Positions 1 to 7,191 of a stretch of DNA of 33,829 bases are shown here, in pieces. Position 1 is the first letter of the stretch; each line of letters starts with the position of its first letter. The stretch spans positions 1 to 33,829 of the forward strand of contig JAKFVH010000044.1 of the NCBI GenBank assembly GCA_021732285.1. The letters are read 5' to 3'. Origin of the DNA: Reyranella sp. (GTDB taxonomy: Bacteria > Pseudomonadota > Alphaproteobacteria > Reyranellales > Reyranellaceae). The notes under the pieces are model-generated. The model was not told the origin of the DNA and did no database searches. It worked only from the letters and a program-made list of their open reading frames with translations. The position numbers were made by a program, and so were the translations under genes.

Positions 1-875
1 AGATCGTGCCGGGCTTCCAGGTGCTCGACGCCGTGCAGAACGGCACGGTCGAGATCGGCCAGACCGCGGCCTACTACTACATCGGCAAGGACATCACCTT
101 CACCTTCGACACCGCCGTCCCGTTCGGCCTGAACAGCCGCCAGCACGTGGCGTGGTGGATGCATGGCGGCGGCCGCGAGGCCATGAACGAGTTCTACAAG
201 GACTATGGCGTCGTCGGTCACATGATGGGCGGCACCGGCGCGCAGATGGGCGGCTGGTTCCGCAAGGAGATCAAGACAGTCGACGACCTGAAGGGGCTCA
301 AGTTCCGCGTCGGCGGTTTCGCCGGTCAGATCCTGGGCAAGCTCGGCGTTATCGCGCAGCAAATTCCCGGTGGCGAGATCTATCCGGCCCTGGAGAAGGG
401 CACGATCGACGCCGCCGAGTGGGTCGGTCCGTACGACGACGAGAAGCTCGGCTTCCACAAGGTGGCGCCGTACTATTACTACCCAGGCTGGTGGGAAGGC
501 ACCGGCATGGGCACCGCCTACATCAACCAGAAGTCGTGGGACGCCCTGCCGCCCGCCTACCAGAAGGCCATCGAGACCACGGCCGACGAGATCACGCTCT
601 GGATGCTGGGCAAGTATGACAACGGCAACCCGGCGGCGCTCAGGCGTCTGGTGGCGGCCGGCGTCAAGCTGCAACCCTTCCCGACGGCGGTGCTCGAGGC
701 CAGCTTCAATGCGACCAACGAGGTCTGCAACGAGATCGTCGCCAAGAACCCGAAGTTCAAGAAGGTGTGGGACATCTGGAAGCCCTACCGCTCCGAGCAG
801 GTTCTTTGGTCGCGCATTGCGGAAGGTGGTTTCGATGGCTTCATGGCACGGATGTATGGTGCCGGTAAGGTTTGA
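1..875 (+). CDS. dctP: TRAP transporter substrate-binding protein, TakP-like (5' end outside window)
   Basis: Periplasmic solute-binding subunit of a tripartite TRAP importer, cut at its N terminus by the window edge; the frame is open from base 3, and the GTG at 6 is internal because the paralogue downstream has the same residues well inside the protein. Visible family blocks are QMGGWFRKEIK, LKFRVGGFAG, YPALEKGTIDA, EWVGPYDDEKLGF and YYYPGWWEG, which closely resemble TakP of Rhodobacter sphaeroides, a 2-oxoacid (pyruvate-type) binder. It is followed by a second complete copy and by a strong terminator, so the two copies are probably separate transcription units. The TRAP membrane genes dctQ-dctM lie just beyond on the opposite strand. 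A 2-oxoacid ligand is inferred from the family resemblance only. Confidence 0.93.
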   Translation, partial: IVPGFQVLDAVQNGTVEIGQTAAYYYIGKDITFTFDTAVPFGLNSRQHVAWWMHGGGREAMNEFYKDYGVVGHMMGGTGAQMGGWFRKEIKTVDDLKGLKFRVGGFAGQILGKLGVIAQQIPGGEIYPALEKGTIDAAEWVGPYDDEKLGFHKVAPYYYYPGWWEGTGMGTAYINQKSWDALPPAYQKAIETTADEITLWMLGKYDNGNPAALRRLVAAGVKLQPFPTAVLEASFNATNEVCNEIVAKNPKFKKVWDIWKPYRSEQVLWSRIAEGGFDGFMARMYGAGKV

Positions 876-900
876 TCGGATAGCGCTGTAGAATCGAGGA

Positions 901-928
901 AAACCCCGCTCCGGCGGGGTTTTCTTTT
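901..928 (+). terminator. Rho-independent terminator after first dctP
   Basis: A 9-bp perfect stem (901-909 with 914-922) closes a TCCG tetraloop. The T-rich run TTTTCTTTT overlaps and follows the stem. It starts 25 bases after the stop codon. Confidence 0.9.
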
Positions 929-1031
929 GCCTCCCTGCGACTGAAGTCGGCTTTTCAAAGGGAATTCCGCGTGCCAGTGTTCGGCCGCCAAGGGGGCCAT
1001 GTGGGCTTGCCTTTAGGGAGGGTAAAGATCA

Positions 1032-2135
1032 ATGCAGCGTAGAAAGTTCATCAGGACCGCGGGCGTCGGCGCCGCGGGCGCAGCCGTCGCGTCGACCGTC
1101 GCCGCGCCGGCCATCGCGCAGAGCATGCCGGAAGTTAAGTGGCGTCTGACGTCGAGCTTCCCCAAGTCGCTCGACACGCTGTACGGCGGGTCGGAGCTGT
1201 TCGCCAAGCTGATCGGCGAGATGTCCGACAACAAGTTCCAGGTCCGCGTCTTCGCCGCCGGCGAAATCGTTCCCGGCCTGCAGGTCGCCGACGCCGTCCA
1301 GAACGGCACCGTCGAGGCCGGCCAGACCGCCGCCTACTACTACTTCGGCAAGCATCCCAACTTCGTGTTCGAGACCGGCCTGCCGTTCTCCATGAACCAG
1401 CGCCAGTACTATGCCTGGCTCGAGTTCGGCGGCGGCCATGAGCTGATCAACGACTTCTACAAGGAGTACAACTTCCGCTCCTTCTCCTTCGGCGGCACGG
1501 GCTGCCAGATGGGCGGCTGGTTCCGCAAGGAAATCAAGTCGATGGACGACATGAAGGGGCTCAAGTTCCGCGTCGGTGGCTTCGCCGGCCTGATCCTGCA
1601 GCGCCTCGGCGTCGTGCCCCAGCAGATCGCCGGCGGCGACATCTATCCGGCGCTGGAGAAGGGCACGATCGACGCCTGCGAATGGGTCGGCCCGTACGAC
1701 GACGAGAAGCTCGGCTTCAACAAGGTCGCCAAGTACTACTACTACCCCGGCTGGTGGGAAGGCGCCTCGGTCGGCTCGCTCTACATCAACAACAAGGTGT
1801 GGGAAGAGCTGCCCAAGCCCTACAAGGGCATGGTCGAGGCGGCCGCCGGCCGCGTCACCTCGTGGATGGTGCCGAAGTACGACGCCGGCAACCCGGCGGC
1901 GCTGCGCCGCCTGGTGGCGGCCGGCACCGAGCTCCGTCCGTTCCCGCGTTCGGTCCTCGAGCCCTGCTTCATCGAGGCCTACAAGTACTACGATGAGCTC
2001 TCGGCCAAGGATCCGAAGTTCAAGAAGATCTACGACAACCTGAAGGCCTTCCGCGCTGACGAGAACCTGTGGTTCCGCGTCGCCGAGAACACCTTCGACA
2101 ACTTCAACTTCTCGATGTCGGCCCAGGGTCGCTAG
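1032..2135 (+). CDS. dctP: TRAP transporter substrate-binding protein, TakP-like (complete copy)
   Basis: A complete 367-residue TRAP solute receptor, the usual length for DctP/TakP proteins. The N terminus has a twin-arginine signal (RRKFIR at residues 3-8, an Ala-rich hydrophobic stretch, likely cleavage after AIAQ), so it is probably exported folded by Tat. The start is set by an AGGGAGGG SD at about 1016-1023. After the signal it begins VKWRLTSSFPKSLDTLYGG, and it shares the blocks QMGGWFRKEIK, LKFRVGGFAG, YPALEKGTIDA and YYYPGWWEG with the upstream paralogue and with TakP, pointing to a small 2-oxoacid or similar carboxylate ligand. It converges on dctM-dctQ, which presumably provide the membrane channel. 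Two receptors beside one membrane pair may widen ligand range; that is inference. Confidence 0.95.
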   Translation: MQRRKFIRTAGVGAAGAAVASTVAAPAIAQSMPEVKWRLTSSFPKSLDTLYGGSELFAKLIGEMSDNKFQVRVFAAGEIVPGLQVADAVQNGTVEAGQTAAYYYFGKHPNFVFETGLPFSMNQRQYYAWLEFGGGHELINDFYKEYNFRSFSFGGTGCQMGGWFRKEIKSMDDMKGLKFRVGGFAGLILQRLGVVPQQIAGGDIYPALEKGTIDACEWVGPYDDEKLGFNKVAKYYYYPGWWEGASVGSLYINNKVWEELPKPYKGMVEAAAGRVTSWMVPKYDAGNPAALRRLVAAGTELRPFPRSVLEPCFIEAYKYYDELSAKDPKFKKIYDNLKAFRADENLWFRVAENTFDNFNFSMSAQGR

Positions 2136-2167
2136 AAGGGCCGCTAAAGGGACCAAAACGCAAAGAG

Positions 2168-2197
2168 AAAGCCCCGCCGGCGACGGCGGGGCTTTTT
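2168..2197 (+). terminator. Rho-independent terminator after second dctP
   Basis: An 11-bp perfect stem (2168-2178 with 2185-2195) closes a 6-base loop and ends in a TTTTT run. It lies 32 bases after the dctP stop. Confidence 0.92.
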
Positions 2198-2208
2198 CAT
2201 TTCATCTT

Positions 2209-2342
2209 CCTCCCCCGTCATACGGGGGAGGGTAGGGTGGGGGAGAGCCTCACCGGCGATCCCTGAAAATTTCAGATCTGAAACTGGAAAGGCCAACGCT
2301 GTGGCCTTCCCCCTCCCGGCCTCCCCCGTATGACGGGGGAGG
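2209..2342. repeat. Composite palindromic intergenic element A
   Basis: Two copies of a 23-base palindrome (arm CCTCCCCCGT, centre CAT or ATG) at 2209-2231 and 2320-2342 lie in opposite orientation. Each is flanked on its inner side by G-rich or C-rich sequence that is also roughly inverted. The element fills the gap between the converging dctP and dctM genes. It has the same plan as elements near 6713 and 25316. Confidence 0.8.
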
Positions 2343-2353
2343 TGAAAGCGGGA

Positions 2354-3958
2354 TCAGTTCTTCGGCGGGGCGCCGAAGACCGGCGGCGGCGCGTCGTCCG
2401 ATGGCGGTGCCTGAATCTCGATCTTGACCTTGCTGGGATCGACGCCGTGCGGCTTGTCGAGGAAGAAGGTCACGGTCTGCGGCACGAAGATCACGATCGC
2501 CACCATGATGAGCTGCAGGAACACCCAGGGGACTGAGCCCCAGTAGATGTCCGAGCTCTTCACCTCCTTCGGCGCCACGCTGCGCAGATAGAAGAGGGCA
2601 AAGCCGAACGGCGGATGCATGAACGAGGTCTGCACGTTGACGCAGATCATGACGCCGAACCAGATCAGGGCGGCATCGGCGCCGACCACCGGCGTGAGCA
2701 GCTTCTGCGCCACCGGCGCCAGCATCGGGATGATGATGAAGGCGATCTCGAAGAAATCGAGGAAGAAGGCGAGGAAGAACACGAACAGGTTGACGACGAT
2801 CAGGAAGCCCCAGACACCGCCCGGCAGGCCCGACATCAGATGCTCGACCCACTGGTTGCCGTCGACGCCCTGGAAAGTGATCGAGAAGCAGGTGGCGCCG
2901 ACCAGGATGAAGGCGACCATGGCGGTGATGCGCATCGTCGCCTGGAAGGCCTGCACGATCAGCTCGCGCAGCTCGCGGACCTGCCAGGCGCGCCAGCACA
3001 GCCAGATGATCGCCAGGAACATGATGGTGAAGGCGATCTTGAAGGGGACCGACTTGAAGGCGACCATGCCGATCAGCGCGCCGATCACGGCGGCGGCGCA
3101 GCCGGCGCCGAACGCCAGGCGATCGAACTTGGTGAGCGGCGCATTGCGCACCACGGCCAGAACGATGGCGCCGATCGTGCCCATGGCGCCAGCCTCGGTC
3201 GGCGTCGCCAGGCCCATCATGATGGTGCCGAGCACCAGGAAGATCAGCACGCCTGCCGGGATGATGCCCCAGGCGCACTTGATCAGCAGAGCCTTGCCGA
3301 ACAGTGTGCGCGGCACCCCCGGCAGCGCGTCGGGCTTCACCAGGGTGAGATAGAAGGTGTAGGCCGCGAAGATCGCGATCTGCAGCAGCGAGGGTCCCCA
3401 GGCGCCGAGATACATGTCGCCGACCGAGCGGCCGAGCTGGTCGGCCAGCACGACCAGCACCAGCGACGGCGGCACCAGCTGGGTAATGGTACCCGACGCG
3501 GCCAGCACGCCGGTGGCGTAGCGCATGTCGTACTTGTAGCGCATCATCACCGGCAGCGTGATCAGCGCCATGGCGATCACCTGCGCCGCCACCGTGCCGG
3601 TGATGGCGCCCAGGATGAAGCCCACGATGATGGTCGAGTAGCCCAGGCCGCCCCTTACGGGGCCGAACAGCTGGCCCATCGATTCCAGCATGTCCTCAGC
3701 GAGGCCGCATTTCTCGAGGATGGCGCCCATGAAGGTGAAGAACGGGATGGCGAGCAGCAGCTCGTTCGACAGGATGCTGCCGAACACGCGGCCCGGGATG
3801 GCCTGCATGAAGGCCATCGTGAAATAGCCCATCTCGATCGACAGGAAGCCGAAGAAGAAACCGACCGCCGCCAGCGAGAAGGCGACCGGGTAGCCGATGA
3901 TCATGAAGACCACCAGCCCCGCGAACATCAGCGGCGGCATCCATTCCAAGGGGATCAT
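2354..3958 (-). CDS. dctM: TRAP transporter large permease subunit (DctM family)
   Basis: The 534-residue polytopic inner-membrane subunit that forms the transport channel of a sodium-driven TRAP system. It begins MIPLEWMPPLMF and shows the DctM signatures PFFTFMGAILEKCGLAEDML and GPVRGGLGYSTIIVG, followed by an AITGTVAAQV segment. It is longer than the common DctM of about 425 residues and belongs to the larger class with extra membrane segments in the middle (residues about 300-400) and a Pro-rich cytoplasmic tail. The ATG overlaps the dctQ stop (ATGA), so the two are translationally coupled; an open frame running further upstream is only a shadow of dctQ. The partner receptors are most likely the dctP genes converging from the left. 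Confidence 0.95.
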   Translation of the reverse strand: MIPLEWMPPLMFAGLVVFMIIGYPVAFSLAAVGFFFGFLSIEMGYFTMAFMQAIPGRVFGSILSNELLLAIPFFTFMGAILEKCGLAEDMLESMGQLFGPVRGGLGYSTIIVGFILGAITGTVAAQVIAMALITLPVMMRYKYDMRYATGVLAASGTITQLVPPSLVLVVLADQLGRSVGDMYLGAWGPSLLQIAIFAAYTFYLTLVKPDALPGVPRTLFGKALLIKCAWGIIPAGVLIFLVLGTIMMGLATPTEAGAMGTIGAIVLAVVRNAPLTKFDRLAFGAGCAAAVIGALIGMVAFKSVPFKIAFTIMFLAIIWLCWRAWQVRELRELIVQAFQATMRITAMVAFILVGATCFSITFQGVDGNQWVEHLMSGLPGGVWGFLIVVNLFVFFLAFFLDFFEIAFIIIPMLAPVAQKLLTPVVGADAALIWFGVMICVNVQTSFMHPPFGFALFYLRSVAPKEVKSSDIYWGSVPWVFLQLIMVAIVIFVPQTVTFFLDKPHGVDPSKVKIEIQAPPSDDAPPPVFGAPPKN

Positions 3959-4500
3959 TGCGTCGGCCTCTCGTAGTGCGCTTCGAGGCTCTCGACGGGA
4001 ACGCCGTTGAGGAACGCCACACGCTTGATGACTTCCGAGATGCCTTGCAGGGCCACCAGCAGGAAGCCGATCGGCAGGACCAGCTTGATCGGCCAGCGCA
4101 GCAGCCCGCCCGCATTGGAGGAGTGCTCGCCGACCGCATAGGCCTGCATGAAGAAGGGCCAGCTCAGCCAGGCCAGGATGATGCAGGTCGGCAGCAGGAA
4201 GACCAGCGTGCCCAGGATGTCGATCCAGAGCTGCCCGCGGCGGCCCAAGGTCATGTAGAAGAGGTCGACGCGGACATGCTCGTTGCGCTTCAGCGTATAG
4301 GCGGCGCCGAACATGACGATCACCGCGAACATGTACCACTGCACTTCGAGCCAGGCGTTGGAGCTCTGGTCGTAGGCGTAGCGGATCATCGCGTTGCCGC
4401 CGCTCACGATACAGGCCAGCAGCACCAGCCAGTTACAGACAACACCGATCTTCTCGTTGATTACATCGATGATCGTGCTGACGCCCAGCAATGCGCGCAT
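3955..4500 (-). CDS. dctQ: TRAP transporter small permease subunit (DctQ family)
   Basis: A 181-residue small TRAP membrane subunit with four predicted membrane segments (about residues 20-40, 55-72, 95-120 and 135-160). The conserved DctQ features are WLEVQWYMFAVIVMFGAAYTLKRNEHVRVDLFY at roughly residues 50-82. The start is placed at MRALLGVS because a strong SD (GGGGAGGTGGG) lies right before it; a start 22 codons upstream would have none. It overlaps dctM by four bases. The upstream gene bpt is co-oriented but separated by 166 bases with a hairpin, so dctQM may have their own promoter. Confidence 0.93.
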   Translation of the reverse strand: MRALLGVSTIIDVINEKIGVVCNWLVLLACIVSGGNAMIRYAYDQSSNAWLEVQWYMFAVIVMFGAAYTLKRNEHVRVDLFYMTLGRRGQLWIDILGTLVFLLPTCIILAWLSWPFFMQAYAVGEHSSNAGGLLRWPIKLVLPIGFLLVALQGISEVIKRVAFLNGVPVESLEAHYERPTQ

Positions 4501-4532
4501 CCCACCTCCCCTGCGCGAGTTCTTGCTTTTTC

Positions 4533-4558
4533 GCCCCCCGTTCTCGCCAGCGGGGGGC
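4533..4558 (-). other. GC hairpin in the dctQ leader
   Basis: An 8-bp perfect stem (GCCCCCCG at 4533-4540 with CGGGGGGC at 4551-4558) closes a 10-base loop, 32 bases upstream of the dctQ start. On the minus strand there is no T tract after it, so it is not a standard terminator for bpt. It may be a leader hairpin or processing site. Confidence 0.4.
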
Positions 4559-4666
4559 CTTCTCATAACGTGGCGCGAACGGCCACGCTAGCGTCCGGGA
4601 CTTTTCGGCGCGTGCCGGGGGTGCGTCAAGTCGCTCCACCCGCCGTGTTTTGGGCCGCAAGGCTGC

Positions 4667-5401
4667 CTAGACCGTAGGCAGCTCCATCCACCCCTCGGGG
4701 CCGAAGAATTCGAGCGGCCGGAAGGCGCGCTTGTAGGCCATCTTGCTCGAGTCGGCGATCCAGTAGCCCAGATAGACGTAGGGCAGCCCGCGCTTGGCGG
4801 CGGCGTCGGCCAGCCACAGGATCATGTGCGTGCCCAGGCCGCGGCGCGGGTCCTGGGGATCGAAGAAGCTGTAGACCGCCGACACCCCGCTCGACAGCCA
4901 GTCGACCAAGCAGGCGCCGACCAGGCGGCCCTCGGCCGAATCGTCGCGGAACTCGACGATGGCGGTCTCGACCGGGCTTTCCTCGACCATGGCGCGGTAG
5001 TCGTCGAAATCCATATCGGCCATGTCGCCGTCACGGTGGCGGGCCATCACATAGCGTGAAAATAGCGAGTACTGCTCGCCGGTCGCCAGCGCCTGGGTTT
5101 CCACGGCATGGACGTGTTCATTGCGCCGCAGAATGCGCTTCTGCGCCCGGCTGGGCTCGAAATCGCGCACGCGGATGCGCACCGGCACGCAGGCTCGGCA
5201 GCCCTCGCACAAAGGCTTGTAGACGAAGTGGTGCGAGCGCCTGAAACCGGCGTCGGTGAGCGTGTCGTGCTGCGAGATGGCGTCAGGTCCGCTCAGCTCG
5301 GTGACAAGCTTGGTCTCCAGCCGGTGCGGCAGATACGGGCAGCGCATCGCCGGCGTGGTGCGGAAGAACCGCAGGGTCTGGATGTTCTGACGGATGAACA
5401 T
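4667..5401 (-). CDS. bpt: Aspartate/glutamate leucyltransferase (Bpt)
   Basis: A 244-residue cytoplasmic aminoacyl-transferase that moves Leu from Leu-tRNA to proteins with N-terminal Asp or Glu, marking them for ClpS/ClpAP degradation (bacterial N-end rule). Evidence is the early CPYLP motif (Cys21), the Cys cluster CEGCRAC (residues 65-71) typical of the N-terminal ATE domain, and the C-terminal GNAT-like segment with SAVYSFFDPQ, RGLGTHMILW, YLGYWI and MAYKRAFRP. Length matches the family. The start at 5401 has no clear SD, but MRCPYLP, the next ATG, would remove the conserved lead-in, so the longer form is preferred. It sits downstream of DUF4126 and recR on the same strand. Confidence 0.93.
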   Translation of the reverse strand: MFIRQNIQTLRFFRTTPAMRCPYLPHRLETKLVTELSGPDAISQHDTLTDAGFRRSHHFVYKPLCEGCRACVPVRIRVRDFEPSRAQKRILRRNEHVHAVETQALATGEQYSLFSRYVMARHRDGDMADMDFDDYRAMVEESPVETAIVEFRDDSAEGRLVGACLVDWLSSGVSAVYSFFDPQDPRRGLGTHMILWLADAAAKRGLPYVYLGYWIADSSKMAYKRAFRPLEFFGPEGWMELPTV

Positions 5402-5480
5402 TTACGTAAACAGTGTACCGCAGCGGCCTGCGAAGGAAAGCGCTAGTCGGATCGACGAAGGTCGATAGAGGACCGCAGAG

Positions 5481-6083
5481 TCAAGGTTTTTGTCTTATTC
5501 CGGCCAGCCGGCGAAACGGCACGAGGGCGAGCCGCACCAGTTTGGGCAGCAGCCAGATGAGCAGTGCGACGAACAAGGCGAGCAAGCACAGGAATGTGAT
5601 CGGATTGGCGATGGCGAGCGCCAGCCCGCCGATCACGCCGATGTCCTCGGCGAAGGAGGCGGCGATGTTGCTGAACGGCTCGGGCGAGGTGTTGATCAGC
5701 GCCCGCGTGCCGGTCTTGGCGACGTGCGTCCCGGCGGCCAGCGTGCCGCCCAGGAGGCCGGCGATCACCGCGATCTCCGGGCTGAGGCCGCCGGCCGCGC
5801 CGTAGGCCAGCAGCGCGCCGGCCGGCACGCGCACGAAGGTCTGCAGCATGTCGTTGATGCTGTCGACGTAGGGGATCTTGTCGGCGAAGAAATTGAGCGC
5901 GAACAGGATCGCCGCCACGCCCATCACCCAGGGCGACGCCAGGATCTGCAGGTCGTGCGGCAGGGCGACCAGGCCGAGCCGCTGGGCCGCACCCAGCACC
6001 AGGACGGCGGCATAGGTGTTGAGCCCGCTTGCCCAGCCGGCACCCAGGGCGATGGCGATCGCGGCCAGGACATCGGTGCTCAT
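5481..6083 (-). CDS. DUF4126 family membrane protein
   Basis: A 200-residue integral membrane protein recognised as DUF4126 by its N terminus (ALGAGWASGLNTYAAVLVLG), the FFADKIPYVDSIND segment (about residues 65-80) and the Gly/Ala-rich AGLLGGTLAAGTHVAKTGTRALINTSPEPFSN stretch (about residues 107-140). Four to five membrane helices are apparent, and a basic C-terminal tail is probably cytoplasmic. Function is unknown in the family. It starts 24 bases after recR on the same strand and probably shares its transcript. No good SD precedes the ATG, so translation may depend on recR. Confidence 0.85.
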   Translation of the reverse strand: MSTDVLAAIAIALGAGWASGLNTYAAVLVLGAAQRLGLVALPHDLQILASPWVMGVAAILFALNFFADKIPYVDSINDMLQTFVRVPAGALLAYGAAGGLSPEIAVIAGLLGGTLAAGTHVAKTGTRALINTSPEPFSNIAASFAEDIGVIGGLALAIANPITFLCLLALFVALLIWLLPKLVRLALVPFRRLAGIRQKP

Positions 6084-6107
6084 GACGCCATCATAGGGAG
6101 TTGGGCG

Positions 6108-6701
6108 TCACAGCGCGCGCCGCGCCTTGAGCGCGGTGGCGAGCGTGCCGTCGTCCAGCCAGTCGAGTTCGCCGCCCACCGGCACGCCATGGGCGAGGCG
6201 GGTGAGGGGCACGCCGAGCTCGCCCAGCCGTTCGGCGAGATAGTGAGCGGTGGTCTGGCCGTCGACCGTGGCGTTGGTGGCGACGATCACCTCGCGTATG
6301 CCGGCCGCGGCCACCCGCTTTACGAGGCCGGCGATGTTGAGCTCGTCGGGGCCGATGCCGTCGAGGGCCGACAGCGAGCCGCCCAGCACATGATAGAGGC
6401 CACGGAAGATCTTGCCGCGCTCCATGGCCCACAGGTCGCCGACATCCTCGACCACGCAGATCAGGCCCTGGTCGCGGTTGGGATCGGCGCAGATCGAGCA
6501 GGGGTCGATCGTGTCGAGGTTGCCGCAGGTCGAGCAGGCGCGGATCGCGCGCGCCGCGTCGGCAAGAGCGGTGCCGAGCGGCTGCATCAGCGTCTCGCGC
6601 TTCTTCAGGAGGTGCAGCGCCACCCGCCGCGCCGAGCGCGGGCCAAGCCCGGGCAGCCGGCCGAGGAGCTGGATGAGGCGCTCGATTTCGGGACCGTTCA
6701 T
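6108..6701 (-). CDS. recR: Recombination mediator protein RecR
   Basis: A 197-residue RecR, which with RecO (and RecF) loads RecA on SSB-coated gaps. Domain order is clear: an N-terminal helix-hairpin-helix ([19 protein letters not shown], residues 14-32), a C4 zinc finger (Cys56, 59, 68, 71), then a Toprim domain starting [15 protein letters not shown] (residue 80 onward) and a C-terminal segment with [24 protein letters not shown] sequence. Length is normal for the family (about 200). It is downstream of ybaB in the conserved dnaX-ybaB-recR order. The edge of palindromic element B lies just upstream and contains a GGAGG about 13 bases before the ATG. Confidence 0.97.
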   Translation of the reverse strand: MNGPEIERLIQLLGRLPGLGPRSARRVALHLLKKRETLMQPLGTALADAARAIRACSTCGNLDTIDPCSICADPNRDQGLICVVEDVGDLWAMERGKIFRGLYHVLGGSLSALDGIGPDELNIAGLVKRVAAAGIREVIVATNATVDGQTTAHYLAERLGELGVPLTRLAHGVPVGGELDWLDDGTLATALKARRAL

Positions 6702-6712
6702 CGCGAATACAC

Positions 6713-6848
6713 TTCCTCCCCAGCGAAGCTGGGGAGGTGGCGGCGTCTTACGCCGACGGAGGGGTCATGGGCACCAGTACCGTTGCTCATGACCCCTCCG
6801 CCCGCTGCGCGGGCACCTCCCCATCGCGGGATCCGCGATGGGGAGGAA
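6713..6848. repeat. Composite palindromic intergenic element B
   Basis: An imperfect inverted repeat about 136 bases long. The left arm starts TTCCTCCCCAGCG at 6713 and ends GGAGGGGTCATG; the right arm starts CATGACCCCTCC and ends GGGGAGGAA at 6848. Each arm carries its own inner palindrome (CTCCCCAGCGAAGCTGGGGAG and CTCCCCATCGCGGGATCCGCGATGGGGAG). It fills the ybaB-recR gap inside an operon. Confidence 0.85.
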
Positions 6849-6861
6849 CGCACGACTTGAA

Positions 6862-7191
6862 TCACAGCTTGAAGCCCGGCGGCAGCGGAAGCCCGCCGGT
6901 GATGCTGCGCATCTGCTCCTGCACGGTCTGCTCGACCTTGGTGCGCGCGTCGTTGGCGGCGGCCACGATCAGGTCCTCGACCACGCCCTTGTCGGCAGGC
7001 ACGAACAGCGAGGCGTCGATCTCGACCTTGCGCGTCTCGTTCTTGCCGTTGACCGTGACCTTGACCAGGCCGGCACCCGAGGAGCCCACGATCTCCAGGC
7101 GCTCCAGCGTCGCCTGCAGCTCCTGCATCTTCTGCTGCATGGCCTGGGCCTGCTGCATCAGGCCGCCGAGATCCTTCAGCTTGTCGAACAT
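6862..7191 (-). CDS. ybaB: YbaB/EbfC family nucleoid-associated protein
   Basis: A 109-residue small DNA-binding protein of the YbaB/EbfC family, a homodimer that binds DNA with little sequence specificity. It starts MFDKLKDLGGLMQQAQAMQQKMQELQ, the typical N-terminal coiled-coil helix, then has GSSGAGLVKVTVNGK (about residues 36-50), VEIDASLF and a C-terminal helix with GGLPLPPGFKL. Its ATG shares one base with the dnaX stop (TGATG), so it is translationally coupled to dnaX, as in many bacteria. A frame extending upstream into dnaX is a shadow. Confidence 0.95.
   Translation of the reverse strand: MFDKLKDLGGLMQQAQAMQQKMQELQATLERLEIVGSSGAGLVKVTVNGKNETRKVEIDASLFVPADKGVVEDLIVAAANDARTKVEQTVQEQMRSITGGLPLPPGFKL

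Noticed and set aside
2615-3976. Long plus-strand open frame opposite dctM
   Set aside because: It is rich in His, Asp, Gln and Arg with no family features and is the antisense shadow of a clear DctM gene.
2354-4339. A 661-codon open frame covering dctM and part of dctQ
   Set aside because: Only the part from the ATG at 3958 matches the DctM family; the upstream part is out of frame with dctQ and is a high-GC shadow.
4501-4666. Terminator for bpt
   Set aside because: The hairpin at 4533-4558 has no T tract in the bpt direction, so it is listed only as a hairpin.
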